Positions 42,327 through 50,150 of a stretch of DNA of 50,178 nt are shown one piece after another. The notes beneath the pieces were generated by a model. It did not search any database. It was not told where the DNA came from and saw nothing but the letters and a program-made list of their open reading frames with translations. Both the position numbers and the translations under genes were made by a program. The DNA comes from Clostridiaceae bacterium UBA5444 (GTDB lineage: Bacteria > Bacillota > Clostridia > Clostridiales > Oxobacteraceae): the NCBI GenBank assembly GCA_002426575.1, contig DIRE01000080.1:26823-77000 (forward strand), written 5' to 3'. Numbering within the stretch: the stretch's first letter is position 1; each line of letters begins with the position of its first letter.

Positions 42327-43082
42327 ATGGCCGACACGCTTACTATGGCCAATATCAATCTCTTTGCTGTGATCAGAAATTTAGAAGATTTATGTGAATT
42401 AGACAACGAAGCAAAATCTCTGATCAAAGATAAAAACATTTCACTAGAATTCTTCATAAAGAATGGCTCAAAAGGGTTTCTAAATTTTGAATCTGGAAAA
42501 TGTAGATTTACTAAAGAAGACCAATCATGCGACATAAAACTTTTCTTTAAATCACCTCAACATTTTAATGATATGATTAATGGTAAGGCCAATCCAATCC
42601 CTACAAAAGGAATCACAAAAATTAACTTTCTCAAAAATGAATTTACCAAACTCACCGAAAGGCTTAGCTTTTATCTAAAGCCTACAGATAACCTTCTTGC
42701 TGATAAAAATTACTTTAAAATCAACACATATCTTACAGCTTACACAGCTTTTTTTGCCATTGCACAAATAGGGAATACAGATAAAATAGGAAAGATTAAT
42801 GCTTCAAGGATACCAGATGGCATAATTAGTATCTCTGTAGCAGAAGGCCCTTGCGTTTATTTGGAAGTGAAAAATGGGCACATTGAAGCTCATAAAGGCT
42901 CTGTAGCTTCACCAAGGGCTTATATGATTTTTGATAGCTTAAAAACTGCCAACGGATTGCTAAATGGGAAATTAGACTCTTATACATGTATAGGAGATGG
43001 CAAGATCCAAGTGAAGGGGTTTATTCCTATGATAGACAATATGAACAAAATATTGGCAATGGTGCCATCCTATTTAAAATAG
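42327..43082 (+). CDS. SCP2-like lipid-binding protein 1
   Basis: 251 aa soluble protein resembling SCP2 sterol-carrier-type proteins, which bind lipids or hydrophobic cofactors. Strand/helix pattern and the segment DIKLFFKSPQHFNDMINGKANPIPTKG align with LELEFQSIPDLNNFFAGKSKKLPKIKG of the second SCP2-like protein in this operon; a second, degenerate repeat is seen near the C-terminus (AYMIFDSLKTANGLLNGKLD then IQVKGFIPMIDNMNKIL). No signal peptide. ATG 42327 follows AGGAGGAGGG. It is the first gene of the seven-gene operon, directly downstream of the TetR-type operator. The ligand is unknown. Confidence 0.65.
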   Translation: MADTLTMANINLFAVIRNLEDLCELDNEAKSLIKDKNISLEFFIKNGSKGFLNFESGKCRFTKEDQSCDIKLFFKSPQHFNDMINGKANPIPTKGITKINFLKNEFTKLTERLSFYLKPTDNLLADKNYFKINTYLTAYTAFFAIAQIGNTDKIGKINASRIPDGIISISVAEGPCVYLEVKNGHIEAHKGSVASPRAYMIFDSLKTANGLLNGKLDSYTCIGDGKIQVKGFIPMIDNMNKILAMVPSYLK

Positions 43083-43097
43083 AGGGGGAGTTTTGTG

Positions 43098-44351
43098 ATG
43101 ACCTTTACCTATCAAAAGAGTTTGGAAATGTTTAAGAGGGCTTCAAAGGTAATACCTACAGGCATCTATGGACATTTAGGACCTGCGGAAGGCTGCTTTA
43201 TACCTTCTAATGCTTATCCGTTTTTTTCTGAGCGTGCAAAGGGGGCCTATTTTTGGGACGTGGATGGGAATAAATTTATTGATTATATGTGCGCATATGG
43301 ACCTAACATACTTGGCTACAATGATGAGGATGTTGATGCCGCAGCATTAAAACAAGCTGCCTTAGGAAACTGTGTAACATCACCATCATCAAAAATGGTA
43401 GAACTTGCAGAGCTTATGGTAGATACTGTTGCAATGGCTGATTGGGCATTCTTTGCAAAAAACGGAGGAGATGTAACAAGCTTAGCTGTAATGGTGGCTA
43501 GGGCTGCTACAGGCAGAAAGAAAGTTATACTTATAAAAGGTGGATATCATGGCGTTGCTCCATGGACTCAAAAGCTAGGGTATCCTGCAATAACAGAAGA
43601 AGACGTGGCAAACAATATATATGTTGACTGGAATAGATATGATCAAGTGGAGAAGATAGTTAAAGAAAACCCTGGGGAGATAGCATGTTTTATGGCAACG
43701 CCCTACCATCACCCTGTGTTTGAAGACAATGAGCTTCCTAAGGATGATTATTGGCAAAAGATAAGGAAGCTGTGCACAGATAATGGAATTGTTCTTGCAA
43801 TTGATGATGTAAGGTGCGGTTTTAGACTTGATATAGAAGGATCTGACCATTATTTTGGCTTCAAAGCAGATCTTATGTGCTTTTGCAAGGCCATAGCAAA
43901 TGGATGGAATATATCAGCACTTTGCGGTACAGATGCACTTAAAGACGCAATATCATCAGTTATGTATACTGGCAGTTATTGGTTATCTGCTGTACCTATT
44001 GCTGCATCTATAGAATGTATTAAAAAGCTTAAAAAAATAGATGCTCCTAAATTAGCCCAAAGTCTTGGTAAAAAACTTACTGATGGGCTTGTTAAAATTG
44101 GAAAGAGTCATGGATTTGATTTAGTGGTTACAGGTGTACCGTCTATGTGGTATATGAGAATAGCTAATGATGATTCTATGATACTTCATCAGGAATGGGT
44201 TGCAGAATGTGTAAAAAGGGGAGCGTTCTTTGTAAACCACCATAACCAATTTATAAACTGTGCGCTTACAGAGGATGATATAAAGCTTACTTACGATATT
44301 GCAGATGAGGCATTTAAAGTTGTTAAAAATAGGCATCCAGAAATAGAATAG
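43098..44351 (+). CDS. Class III PLP-dependent aminotransferase (GSA-aminomutase-like)
   Basis: 417 aa fold-type I PLP enzyme close in pattern to glutamate-1-semialdehyde aminomutase and related amine transaminases. PLP Lys264 sits in CFCKAIANGW, Asp236 in LAIDDVRCGFRL contacts the pyridine nitrogen, and KGGYHG and ARAATGR are also present. The phosphate-binding loop reads KNGGDVTSLA where relatives usually have NSGTEA, suggesting a changed active site. It is not a heme-pathway enzyme by context: no other tetrapyrrole gene is near. It lies between SCP2-like 1 and the split transketolase, 15-16 bases apart, so it probably aminates a ketone or aldehyde made by the transketolase (inference). ATG 43098 is chosen over GTG 43095 by spacing from AGAGGGGGAG. 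Confidence 0.82.
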   Translation: MTFTYQKSLEMFKRASKVIPTGIYGHLGPAEGCFIPSNAYPFFSERAKGAYFWDVDGNKFIDYMCAYGPNILGYNDEDVDAAALKQAALGNCVTSPSSKMVELAELMVDTVAMADWAFFAKNGGDVTSLAVMVARAATGRKKVILIKGGYHGVAPWTQKLGYPAITEEDVANNIYVDWNRYDQVEKIVKENPGEIACFMATPYHHPVFEDNELPKDDYWQKIRKLCTDNGIVLAIDDVRCGFRLDIEGSDHYFGFKADLMCFCKAIANGWNISALCGTDALKDAISSVMYTGSYWLSAVPIAASIECIKKLKKIDAPKLAQSLGKKLTDGLVKIGKSHGFDLVVTGVPSMWYMRIANDDSMILHQEWVAECVKRGAFFVNHHNQFINCALTEDDIKLTYDIADEAFKVVKNRHPEIE

Positions 44352-44365
44352 AGAGGAGGATAAAA

Positions 44366-45220
44366 ATGCCTTTAGATAATAATGAATTAATGTTTCTTGA
44401 GAAAAAGGCTAATGAACTTCGAAATCTTTGCTTAGATACGGTTGTATGGGCTGGAAGCGGTCATATAGGCGGAGCATTAAGCGCCATGGATATTTTAACT
44501 ATCCTATATTATAAATATCTGAAAGTTGACCCTAAAAGGCCTAATTGGCCTGATAGGGACAGGGCTATAATAAGCAAAGGGCATATGGGGGTTGGGTATG
44601 CTCCAGTTTTAGCTGATAAGGGATATTTTGATAAGGAACTTTTGAAGGAATATAATCATACAGGTTCCCCACTTGGCATGCATTTAGACTCTAATAAGGT
44701 TAAAGGGGTGGATGCGTCTACAGGTTCGCTAGGTCACGGCTTATCCATAGCTATAGGTACAGCTTTAGCAGCCAAACTTAAAAATAAAAGTTATATGACC
44801 TATTGCCTCCTTGGAGATGGAGAATGTGATGAAGGTTCGATTTGGGAGGCTGCTATGGCCGCATCTCATTATAATGTTACAAACATGATAACAATAGTAG
44901 ATAGGAATAAATGCATGATAGATGGACCTACTGAAGATGTAATGAAACTTGAGCCATTTGCAGATAAATGGAAGGCTTTTGGATTTATTGTCAAGGAGGT
45001 AAATGGCCATAGCTTTAAAGAGTTGTCTTCGGCAATTGATTATTCCCTTAATGAAAAGTCTGCACCAGTTGTAATAATTGCCCATACCATAAAAGGTTGT
45101 GGAATAGATTTTATGGAGAATGATTATAGATGGCATTACGGTTCAGTTGATTCTGAAGGCTATAAAAGGTGCAGGGAAAGCCTTGAGAAGTATTATGAAA
45201 AAAGAAGAAGGGGTGATTGA
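44366..45220 (+). CDS. Transketolase N-terminal subunit (TPP-binding)
   Basis: 284 aa, the pyrophosphate-binding half of a split transketolase. The phosphate and TPP contacts are visible: SGHIGG (His33), KGHMG (His73), GSLGHGL, and the thiamine motif GDGE (150-153) leading to DRNKCMIDG. The transketolase C-terminal half follows, overlapping by a few bases. Split transketolases occur in many Firmicutes and archaea and usually serve the pentose phosphate pathway or specialised ketol transfers. GAGAGGAGG precedes the ATG. Its placement next to an aminotransferase and SCP2 proteins suggests a dedicated C2-transfer reaction rather than central metabolism. Confidence 0.9.
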   Translation: MPLDNNELMFLEKKANELRNLCLDTVVWAGSGHIGGALSAMDILTILYYKYLKVDPKRPNWPDRDRAIISKGHMGVGYAPVLADKGYFDKELLKEYNHTGSPLGMHLDSNKVKGVDASTGSLGHGLSIAIGTALAAKLKNKSYMTYCLLGDGECDEGSIWEAAMAASHYNVTNMITIVDRNKCMIDGPTEDVMKLEPFADKWKAFGFIVKEVNGHSFKELSSAIDYSLNEKSAPVVIIAHTIKGCGIDFMENDYRWHYGSVDSEGYKRCRESLEKYYEKRRRGD

Positions 45221-45222
45221 TT

Positions 45223-46233
45223 GTGGGTGGTGGATTAACATATACAATAATCGATACACCAAACCTTTCTACAGCAGAGATATATGGAAAGGTACTCTGT
45301 GACTTAGGACAAAAACATAGCGATATTGTTGGACTTTCTGCTGATCTTGCAAAGTCTACAAAGATTGGGGTTTTTGGCGAGAAGTTTCCTGACAGATTTT
45401 TTAATGTTGGAATAGCAGAGCAAAATATGTTTGGAATGGCAGCTGGTATGGCAAAGGCGGGGCTAGTACCATATATATCTACTTTTGCGATATTTGCATC
45501 AATGAGAGCATTAGATCAGTTTCATACAGACATATGTTATCAAAACCTAAATGTAAAGATAATAGCTACCCATGCAGGCCTATCCTTTGGCCAGGCAGGG
45601 ACTACCCATCATTGTACAGAGGACTTGTCCATAACAAGGGCAATGGCAAACCTTAAGGTTATAGTACCTGCAGATGGTATGGAAACAGCCAATGCAGTAC
45701 AGGCTGCATATGAAATCCCAGGCCCCGTATATATAAGGATAAATCGTGGATTTGATATGAAACTTTATGAGACTACTGAATATGATTTTTTGGTTGGTAA
45801 AGCAGTTAAACTATGCGAAGGGACAGATTTAACCATAATTGCTTGTGGATCATGCGTTTATCAGGCAGTGGAGGCTGCAAAAATATTAGATTCAGTAGAT
45901 GGAATAAAGGTAAGGGTTTTAGATATGCACACTATAAAACCAATTGATAGAGAGGCGGTACTTAGTGCCCTGCAGGAAACAAGAAGGATTATTACGGTGG
46001 AAGACCACAATATATATGGGGGATTAGGAAGTGCTGTGGCAGAAGTGATTGCTGAAAGTGGCAAAGCTTGTGCATTTAAGAGATTAGGTATACCAGATAC
46101 ATTTTCAATAATTGGGCTTCATGAAGATTTAATGGCTTATTATAAAATAGATACCAATGGAATAGTAGAAACAGTAAGAGAGTTGTTAGGCAAAGACTTT
46201 GAAGAAGATGAAAATTGGAATGATGAGGTGTAG
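45223..46233 (+). CDS. Transketolase C-terminal subunit
   Basis: 336 aa, the pyrimidine-binding half of transketolase. The catalytic glutamate is Glu66 in NVGIAEQNMFGMAAG; HAGLSFGQAGTTHHCTEDLS and RINRGFDMKLYE are family features. The C-terminal domain (VRVLDMHTIKPIDREAVLSA, VEDHNIYGGLGSAVAEVI) resembles transketolase_C. Start GTG 45223 is preferred over the TTG at 45217, 9 bases after AGGGG; both lie at the stop of the N-terminal subunit, implying coupled translation. Together the two subunits would form one TPP active site. Confidence 0.9.
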   Translation: MGGGLTYTIIDTPNLSTAEIYGKVLCDLGQKHSDIVGLSADLAKSTKIGVFGEKFPDRFFNVGIAEQNMFGMAAGMAKAGLVPYISTFAIFASMRALDQFHTDICYQNLNVKIIATHAGLSFGQAGTTHHCTEDLSITRAMANLKVIVPADGMETANAVQAAYEIPGPVYIRINRGFDMKLYETTEYDFLVGKAVKLCEGTDLTIIACGSCVYQAVEAAKILDSVDGIKVRVLDMHTIKPIDREAVLSALQETRRIITVEDHNIYGGLGSAVAEVIAESGKACAFKRLGIPDTFSIIGLHEDLMAYYKIDTNGIVETVRELLGKDFEEDENWNDEV

Positions 46234-46236
46234 GCC

Positions 46237-47022
46237 ATGGCAGCTGCAGATGAAATTTATGCAAACTCTATATTTTTAAATTCTGTGCTGCCTTTGGCAA
46301 AGGTTATTGCTGAAAGCAGAAAAGAACTTGGAAAAAGATTTGATGGAAAGACCACCAAAATACAGATAAGTGCAAAGGACCCTAATGGAAAGGTGGGTAC
46401 TTATTTTGATATAAATAATGGCGAGTGGACTGTTGTGTGCAGGACTACGGAAAAGCCTGATTTAGAGCTTGAATTTCAAAGCATACCAGATCTTAATAAC
46501 TTTTTCGCTGGTAAGAGCAAAAAGCTACCAAAAATAAAAGGGCTTTACAAGGTTGGCCTTCTTACAAGCACATTGAAGGTACTCACAACTATGGGGAAAT
46601 TATTAGGAGCAACTAAACCGCCAGATAAAAAAGAGGATAAAGAGCTTTTAGTAAAACTATATTTTTATCTTTTGTCATCAGGAATAAGCCAGTTAAACAA
46701 AGCGGGACATCCTGAAGTTTCAAAATGGGCCAAGAAAAGTCCTGATAGGGTATATGCGTGGGTAGTGAAAGGAAAACCAGATATGGGAGCATATATAAGA
46801 GTAAAGGCTGGAAACACTAAAGCAGGCCGGGGGGAATATAGTCGTTCTAAGCCATTTTTTACAATGTGGTTTGATTCTGCAGACAGTGCTTTAGGGATAC
46901 TACTTGAAATTGATGATCTTATAGCTGCCACAATAAAAGGAAATCTTGTTATGGAGGGTGCCCCTGAATATGGAGCCCAGATAGGCGAATTCATGACTCT
47001 TGTTGGTTCATATGCTAAATAG
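46237..47022 (+). CDS. SCP2-like lipid-binding protein 2
   Basis: 261 aa. An N-terminal helix-rich SCP2-type domain (GTYFDINNGEWTVVCRTTEKPDLELEFQSIPDLNNFFAGKSKKLP) is followed by a second half with PDRVYAWVVKGKPDMGAYIRVKAGNTKAGRGEY and KPFFTMWFDSADSALGILLEIDDLIAATIKGNLVMEGAPEYG, again SCP2-like. It is related to SCP2-like protein 1 but not close. ATG 46237 lies 3 bases after the transketolase stop, with GAGGTG ahead. The doubled SCP2 pattern in both proteins suggests a large hydrophobic ligand or two ligands. Confidence 0.65.
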   Translation: MAAADEIYANSIFLNSVLPLAKVIAESRKELGKRFDGKTTKIQISAKDPNGKVGTYFDINNGEWTVVCRTTEKPDLELEFQSIPDLNNFFAGKSKKLPKIKGLYKVGLLTSTLKVLTTMGKLLGATKPPDKKEDKELLVKLYFYLLSSGISQLNKAGHPEVSKWAKKSPDRVYAWVVKGKPDMGAYIRVKAGNTKAGRGEYSRSKPFFTMWFDSADSALGILLEIDDLIAATIKGNLVMEGAPEYGAQIGEFMTLVGSYAK

Positions 47023-47034
47023 GGAGGGAATGTA

Positions 47035-47550
47035 GTGAAGATAAGATCTATAAGTCATGGAGGAGTTACTGTTTCAGATTTCGAAAAGACGGTAAGCTGG
47101 TACCATGATATGTTTGGATTTAATTTGATTACTGAGCAGGTTCTAGAGGGGGAACAAGTGAACAATCTATATACTCTCTATAAAGTGAGAGATGCTAAAA
47201 TACGTATAGGTTTTTTAAGGGCCCCTAAAGGGGGAGTAATTGAAATATTTGAGTTTTCTCCTTCTGCTCCTAAGGATGATATACCATGGAATAAACCAGG
47301 ATATACTCATATTGCACTAGATATAAAAAGCATAGATAAATGGTATAAAACCCTTTCATCAAAAGGAGTGTATTTCTTTTCAGAGCCGCAAAATACTGGA
47401 AACGTGGAGTGGGTATTTCTTAAAGATATTGATGGAAACCTAATAGAACTTATTGACCTCAAATCTAATTACCCAGTAATAAGATTATTAGGTGGTATAG
47501 CTGGCAGAATAATGGCTAAAAGCAAATTCAAAGAATATTATTTAAAATAA
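47035..47550 (+). CDS. VOC/glyoxalase-fold protein
   Basis: 171 aa vicinal-oxygen-chelate protein. Two beta-alpha-beta-beta-beta modules are seen: SHGGVTVSDFEKTVSWYHDMFGFNLI and YTHIALDIKSIDKWYKTLSSKGVYF, ending VFLKDIDGNLIELI. Metal-ligand candidates are the early His (residue 8), the mid His in YTHIAL and the late Glu in LIELID. Isomerase, glyoxalase or dioxygenase chemistry are all possible. GTG 47035 follows AGGGAGGGAA, 12 bases after the SCP2-like gene, so it is part of the operon. Confidence 0.8.
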   Translation: MKIRSISHGGVTVSDFEKTVSWYHDMFGFNLITEQVLEGEQVNNLYTLYKVRDAKIRIGFLRAPKGGVIEIFEFSPSAPKDDIPWNKPGYTHIALDIKSIDKWYKTLSSKGVYFFSEPQNTGNVEWVFLKDIDGNLIELIDLKSNYPVIRLLGGIAGRIMAKSKFKEYYLK

Positions 47551-47581
47551 TTAAAATGTATGATATGCATGGAGGATAAAA

Positions 47582-48268
47582 ATGGATGAGGCAGGCATAA
47601 CTTGGACAACAAATAAACATAGAAATAGGTATTATAAAAGTACATTTGAAAATATAACAGAAGATAGGAGAGCAAAGATAATGGATGTTGCAATCTCTGA
47701 GTTTGCAGCAAGAGGTTATAATGCTACAAATATCAATGTTATAGCAAAAAAAGCGGGTATAAGTATAGGTTCTATGTATAGCTATTTTGAATCAAAAGAG
47801 GCATTATTTCTTACAATAGTTGATGAGGGGTTTCATCTTCTTGAAACTGCAATAAATGAGGTCAGTGCAGAAAGTGAGGATATATTCGATATATTTGAGA
47901 AGCTGCTTATATATTCGAGAAATTATGCAATAAATTATCCAGAGATGAATCAAATATATTTAGATTTAACAACTCAAGGGCTTTCTAGCCTATCAGCAAA
48001 GCTCTCAAAACAGATGGAATCCATTACCGCAAAGTTTTACTATGAATCTTTAAAAGCTGCAAAGCAAAAGGGCATAGTAAGATACGATTTAGACGAAAGG
48101 CTTGCATCTTTCTATTTAGATAATTTAATTATAATGTTCCAATTTTCGTTTACATCAGATTATTATAAAGAGAGGATGAAAATATTTTTAGGAACTGATG
48201 TAATAGAGGATGAAGACAAAATAATAAAAGGACTGATGGACTTTGTAAAAAAGGCCATGTTGCCATAG
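47582..48268 (+). CDS. TetR/AcrR family transcriptional regulator
   Basis: 228 aa. The N-terminal HTH (about 30-78) reads RAKIMDVAISEFAARGYNATNINVIAKKAGISIGSMYSYFESKEALFLTIV, a textbook TetR DNA-binding domain; the C-terminal ligand-binding helices follow, with an aromatic-rich segment (FYLDNLIIMFQFSF) compatible with a hydrophobic ligand. The last gene of the island operon, 31 bases after the VOC gene, it most likely binds the palindrome at 42229-42248 and represses its own operon. A lipid-like inducer is possible given the SCP2 neighbours (inference). Confidence 0.9.
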   Translation: MDEAGITWTTNKHRNRYYKSTFENITEDRRAKIMDVAISEFAARGYNATNINVIAKKAGISIGSMYSYFESKEALFLTIVDEGFHLLETAINEVSAESEDIFDIFEKLLIYSRNYAINYPEMNQIYLDLTTQGLSSLSAKLSKQMESITAKFYYESLKAAKQKGIVRYDLDERLASFYLDNLIIMFQFSFTSDYYKERMKIFLGTDVIEDEDKIIKGLMDFVKKAMLP

Positions 48269-48275
48269 TAGGGGC

Positions 48276-48441
48276 GGGGACAGTTCACTCAATTAGAACA
48301 TACTGCAGCGAAAAATAAGCATTGTAAACTCAACTTGTTTACAATGCTTATAATATGTGAGTGAACTGTCCCTATACCTAACTTTTTGTTTCTGATTGGA
48401 TGAACTGTCCCCCTAATCCTTAATTGAGTGAACTGTCCCCC
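48276..48441. repeat. Right array of GGGGACAGTTCA repeats (REP-like)
   Basis: One forward copy (48276-48291, GGGGACAGTTCACTCA) and three inverted copies (48358-48372; about 48400-48412; about 48426-48441). The forward copy and first inverted copy form a 15-bp stem enclosing a separate 14-bp hairpin (48316-48350). Copy orientation is the mirror of the left array, so the island is bracketed symmetrically. Confidence 0.85.
48316..48350. terminator. Hairpin inside the right repeat array
   Basis: TAAGCATTGTAAAC (48316-48329) pairs perfectly with GTTTACAATGCTTA (48337-48350), loop of 7 bases. It can end the TetR operon although no clear T-run follows. Confidence 0.6.
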
Positions 48442-48455
48442 GACTTTTCCTGATT

Positions 48456-49130
48456 TTATGCACCTTTGCTCCAGTTTCCACTGCTTATATAAATAGGCGT
48501 TAAGTTGGAAAATTCATATACATCTAGGGGGATCTCCTGAAGAAACTTTATAGTATTCTTAAAATCATCTATTAAGTTTAATTTTTCCTCAATTAAAAGG
48601 TGTTGAAGAGTGATATTCTCCCACTCTACCCACCGTATATAATTTTGCATTGCTTCTAAATAGGGGGTATATGCTTCTTTTACTTTGTCATCAGATAAAG
48701 CTTCTTTGCAAATAAAAAAGTTACACACATTATCCCTAAAATTGTGAGGAATTGTGCATCCAACACCATCTTTAACAAAAGGGCATGTCTTAAACAAAAG
48801 AGACTTATCCTGAGGGGCTTCATCCGAATAAAAATCTTCAGTATTTTTATATGTTTCATATGATTCTTTGTTAAAGAAACCTTGTGTATGAATGCTAAAT
48901 CTATTTATAGTTGTTTTAGGTTTTTGCCTTATTAATTCAAGTATTTGGAGTCCTTTTAAAGATTTTGCCATTCTTTGTATATTTAGAAGCTCAAATTTGG
49001 GATAATAAAAACAACATCCCCTGTGTTCAAATTCACACAGACTCCTTCCCATAGAAGATGAGCAATGGTTACAACCTGTATATACATACCTTGGGACACC
49101 ACTACAAATATCAAGATAGATTTTTTCCAT
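48456..49130 (-). CDS. Cysteine-rich protein of unknown function (YkgJ-like cluster)
   Basis: 224 aa. The N-terminal 45 residues are Cys-rich (TGCNHCSSSMGRSLCEFEHRGCCFYYP) and a second group occurs near residue 115 (TCPFVKDGVGCTIPHNFRDNVCNFFIC), the pattern of YkgJ-like metal- or cluster-binding domains. The rest is helical with aromatic residues. No function can be assigned. Start ATG 49130 is preferred: GAGG lies 8 bases ahead of it but only 1-2 from ATG 49136. It converges on the TetR operon and its 3' end lies 15 bases from the last repeat copy. Confidence 0.65.
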   Translation of the reverse strand: MEKIYLDICSGVPRYVYTGCNHCSSSMGRSLCEFEHRGCCFYYPKFELLNIQRMAKSLKGLQILELIRQKPKTTINRFSIHTQGFFNKESYETYKNTEDFYSDEAPQDKSLLFKTCPFVKDGVGCTIPHNFRDNVCNFFICKEALSDDKVKEAYTPYLEAMQNYIRWVEWENITLQHLLIEEKLNLIDDFKNTIKFLQEIPLDVYEFSNLTPIYISSGNWSKGA

Positions 49131-49355
49131 ATACATTACCTCGTTAGTTTAAAGTTTATAAAAGCCTACTTATACATTATATATTTATAATGCCACATAT
49201 CACAAATTCTATAACAGCTTATTTAATCTTGCTGAAGATAAGATATGACCACTATAGGCCGTATTTATAAAAAATCATATCATTTTTGGAAGTAGCTTGG
49301 ATTCTGCCTTTATATACAGCTATTTTGGTTTAAATAATGGACCATGTTTTAGTAC

Positions 49356-49367
49356 AGTGTTGACACT
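49356..49367. promoter_or_regulatory. Inverted repeat overlapping the GntR gene promoter
   Basis: AGTGTTGACACT: perfect 5-bp arms around TG, containing the -35 TTGACA. A longer TTTAGT...ACTAAA pair encloses it (49349-49371). Position suggests autorepression by the GntR-type protein. Confidence 0.4.
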
Positions 49368-49388
49368 AAAAAATAGATACCTTATTAT
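49360..49388 (+). promoter_or_regulatory. Promoter of the GntR-type regulator
   Basis: TTGACA (49360-49365), 17 bases, TATTAT (49383-49388). Confidence 0.6.
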
Positions 49389-49433
49389 TGATTAGAGGAT
49401 TACTTATATTAAAAGTTAAACTGGGGGATTTTT

Positions 49434-50150
49434 ATGTTGGATAGAAGGAAACATATACCACTTTATATACAATTAAAAGAAGAAATATTAGATAAAATAA
49501 AAGAGGGGGAATGGAAGGTAGATAGCAAAATACCTTCAGAAAAAGCCCTTATGGATGAATATGATATTGGCAGAGCAACGGTGAGAGAGGCTATTTCACT
49601 GTTAGAAAATGAGGGCTATCTATACAAAAAAAGAGGTATAGGTACATTTGTTGCAAGGAAACAGCCATCATTAGGTTTTGAACCATTAATAAGCCTCACT
49701 TATTCATTAAAGGCAAGAGGCATATATGCTGTAAATGATATAGAAGAAAAAAAGATTATAATACCTAATAAAAAACTTTTAAATACGTTGAAATGGAAAA
49801 AGTCAAAACCATGTTTTTATTTAAAAAGATTGCGTTATGCAGAAGATGTGCCTCTCGCTGTTGAGGAATCATATTTTACAGATGATTTTGAGAGTAGGTT
49901 AAATAATTATGACCTTACAGATTCTCTTTCAAAGATAATATTAGAGGATTTAAAAATTACAATAAAAATGGTGGAACAGATTATAATACCAAGGATGCCT
50001 ACAGAGGAAGAACAACATAAGCTTAGAATATCTGAGGATACACAGGTATTGAATATGCAAAGATGGATTTACATAGAGGGAAGAGAAGAACCTTTTTACT
50101 ATTTGAACTTTATAATACCTAGTAATATATATTCTTTTTCAATGTATTAG
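49434..50150 (+). CDS. GntR family transcriptional regulator (HutC/UbiC type)
   Basis: 238 aa regulator. Residues 1-75 form the winged helix-turn-helix (PLYIQLKEEILDKIKEGEW, IPSEKALMDEYDIGRATVREAISLLENEGYLYKKRGIGTFVA), and residues 95-238 match the UTRA ligand-binding domain (LKRLRYAEDVPLAVEESYF, LRISEDTQVLNMQRWIYIEGREEPFYYLNFIIP). UTRA regulators usually sense sugar phosphates, amino sugars or histidine-type metabolites. Its target genes probably lie beyond the right edge of the window. ATG 49434 follows GGGGGA. The stop is 28 bases before the window end. Confidence 0.88.
   Translation: MLDRRKHIPLYIQLKEEILDKIKEGEWKVDSKIPSEKALMDEYDIGRATVREAISLLENEGYLYKKRGIGTFVARKQPSLGFEPLISLTYSLKARGIYAVNDIEEKKIIIPNKKLLNTLKWKKSKPCFYLKRLRYAEDVPLAVEESYFTDDFESRLNNYDLTDSLSKIILEDLKITIKMVEQIIIPRMPTEEEQHKLRISEDTQVLNMQRWIYIEGREEPFYYLNFIIPSNIYSFSMY

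Larger units (their letters stand above)
49131..49433. other. Divergent intergenic region before GntR gene
   Basis: About 300 bases between the Cys-rich protein (minus) and the GntR-type regulator (plus). The right part holds a promoter and inverted repeat (next entries). I see no structured RNA or open frame in the rest. Confidence 0.6.

Noticed and set aside
43098..44351. hemL (glutamate-1-semialdehyde aminomutase) as a gene name
   Set aside because: The fold is shared, but the NSGTEA loop is changed and no tetrapyrrole genes are nearby, so the specific name is not supported.
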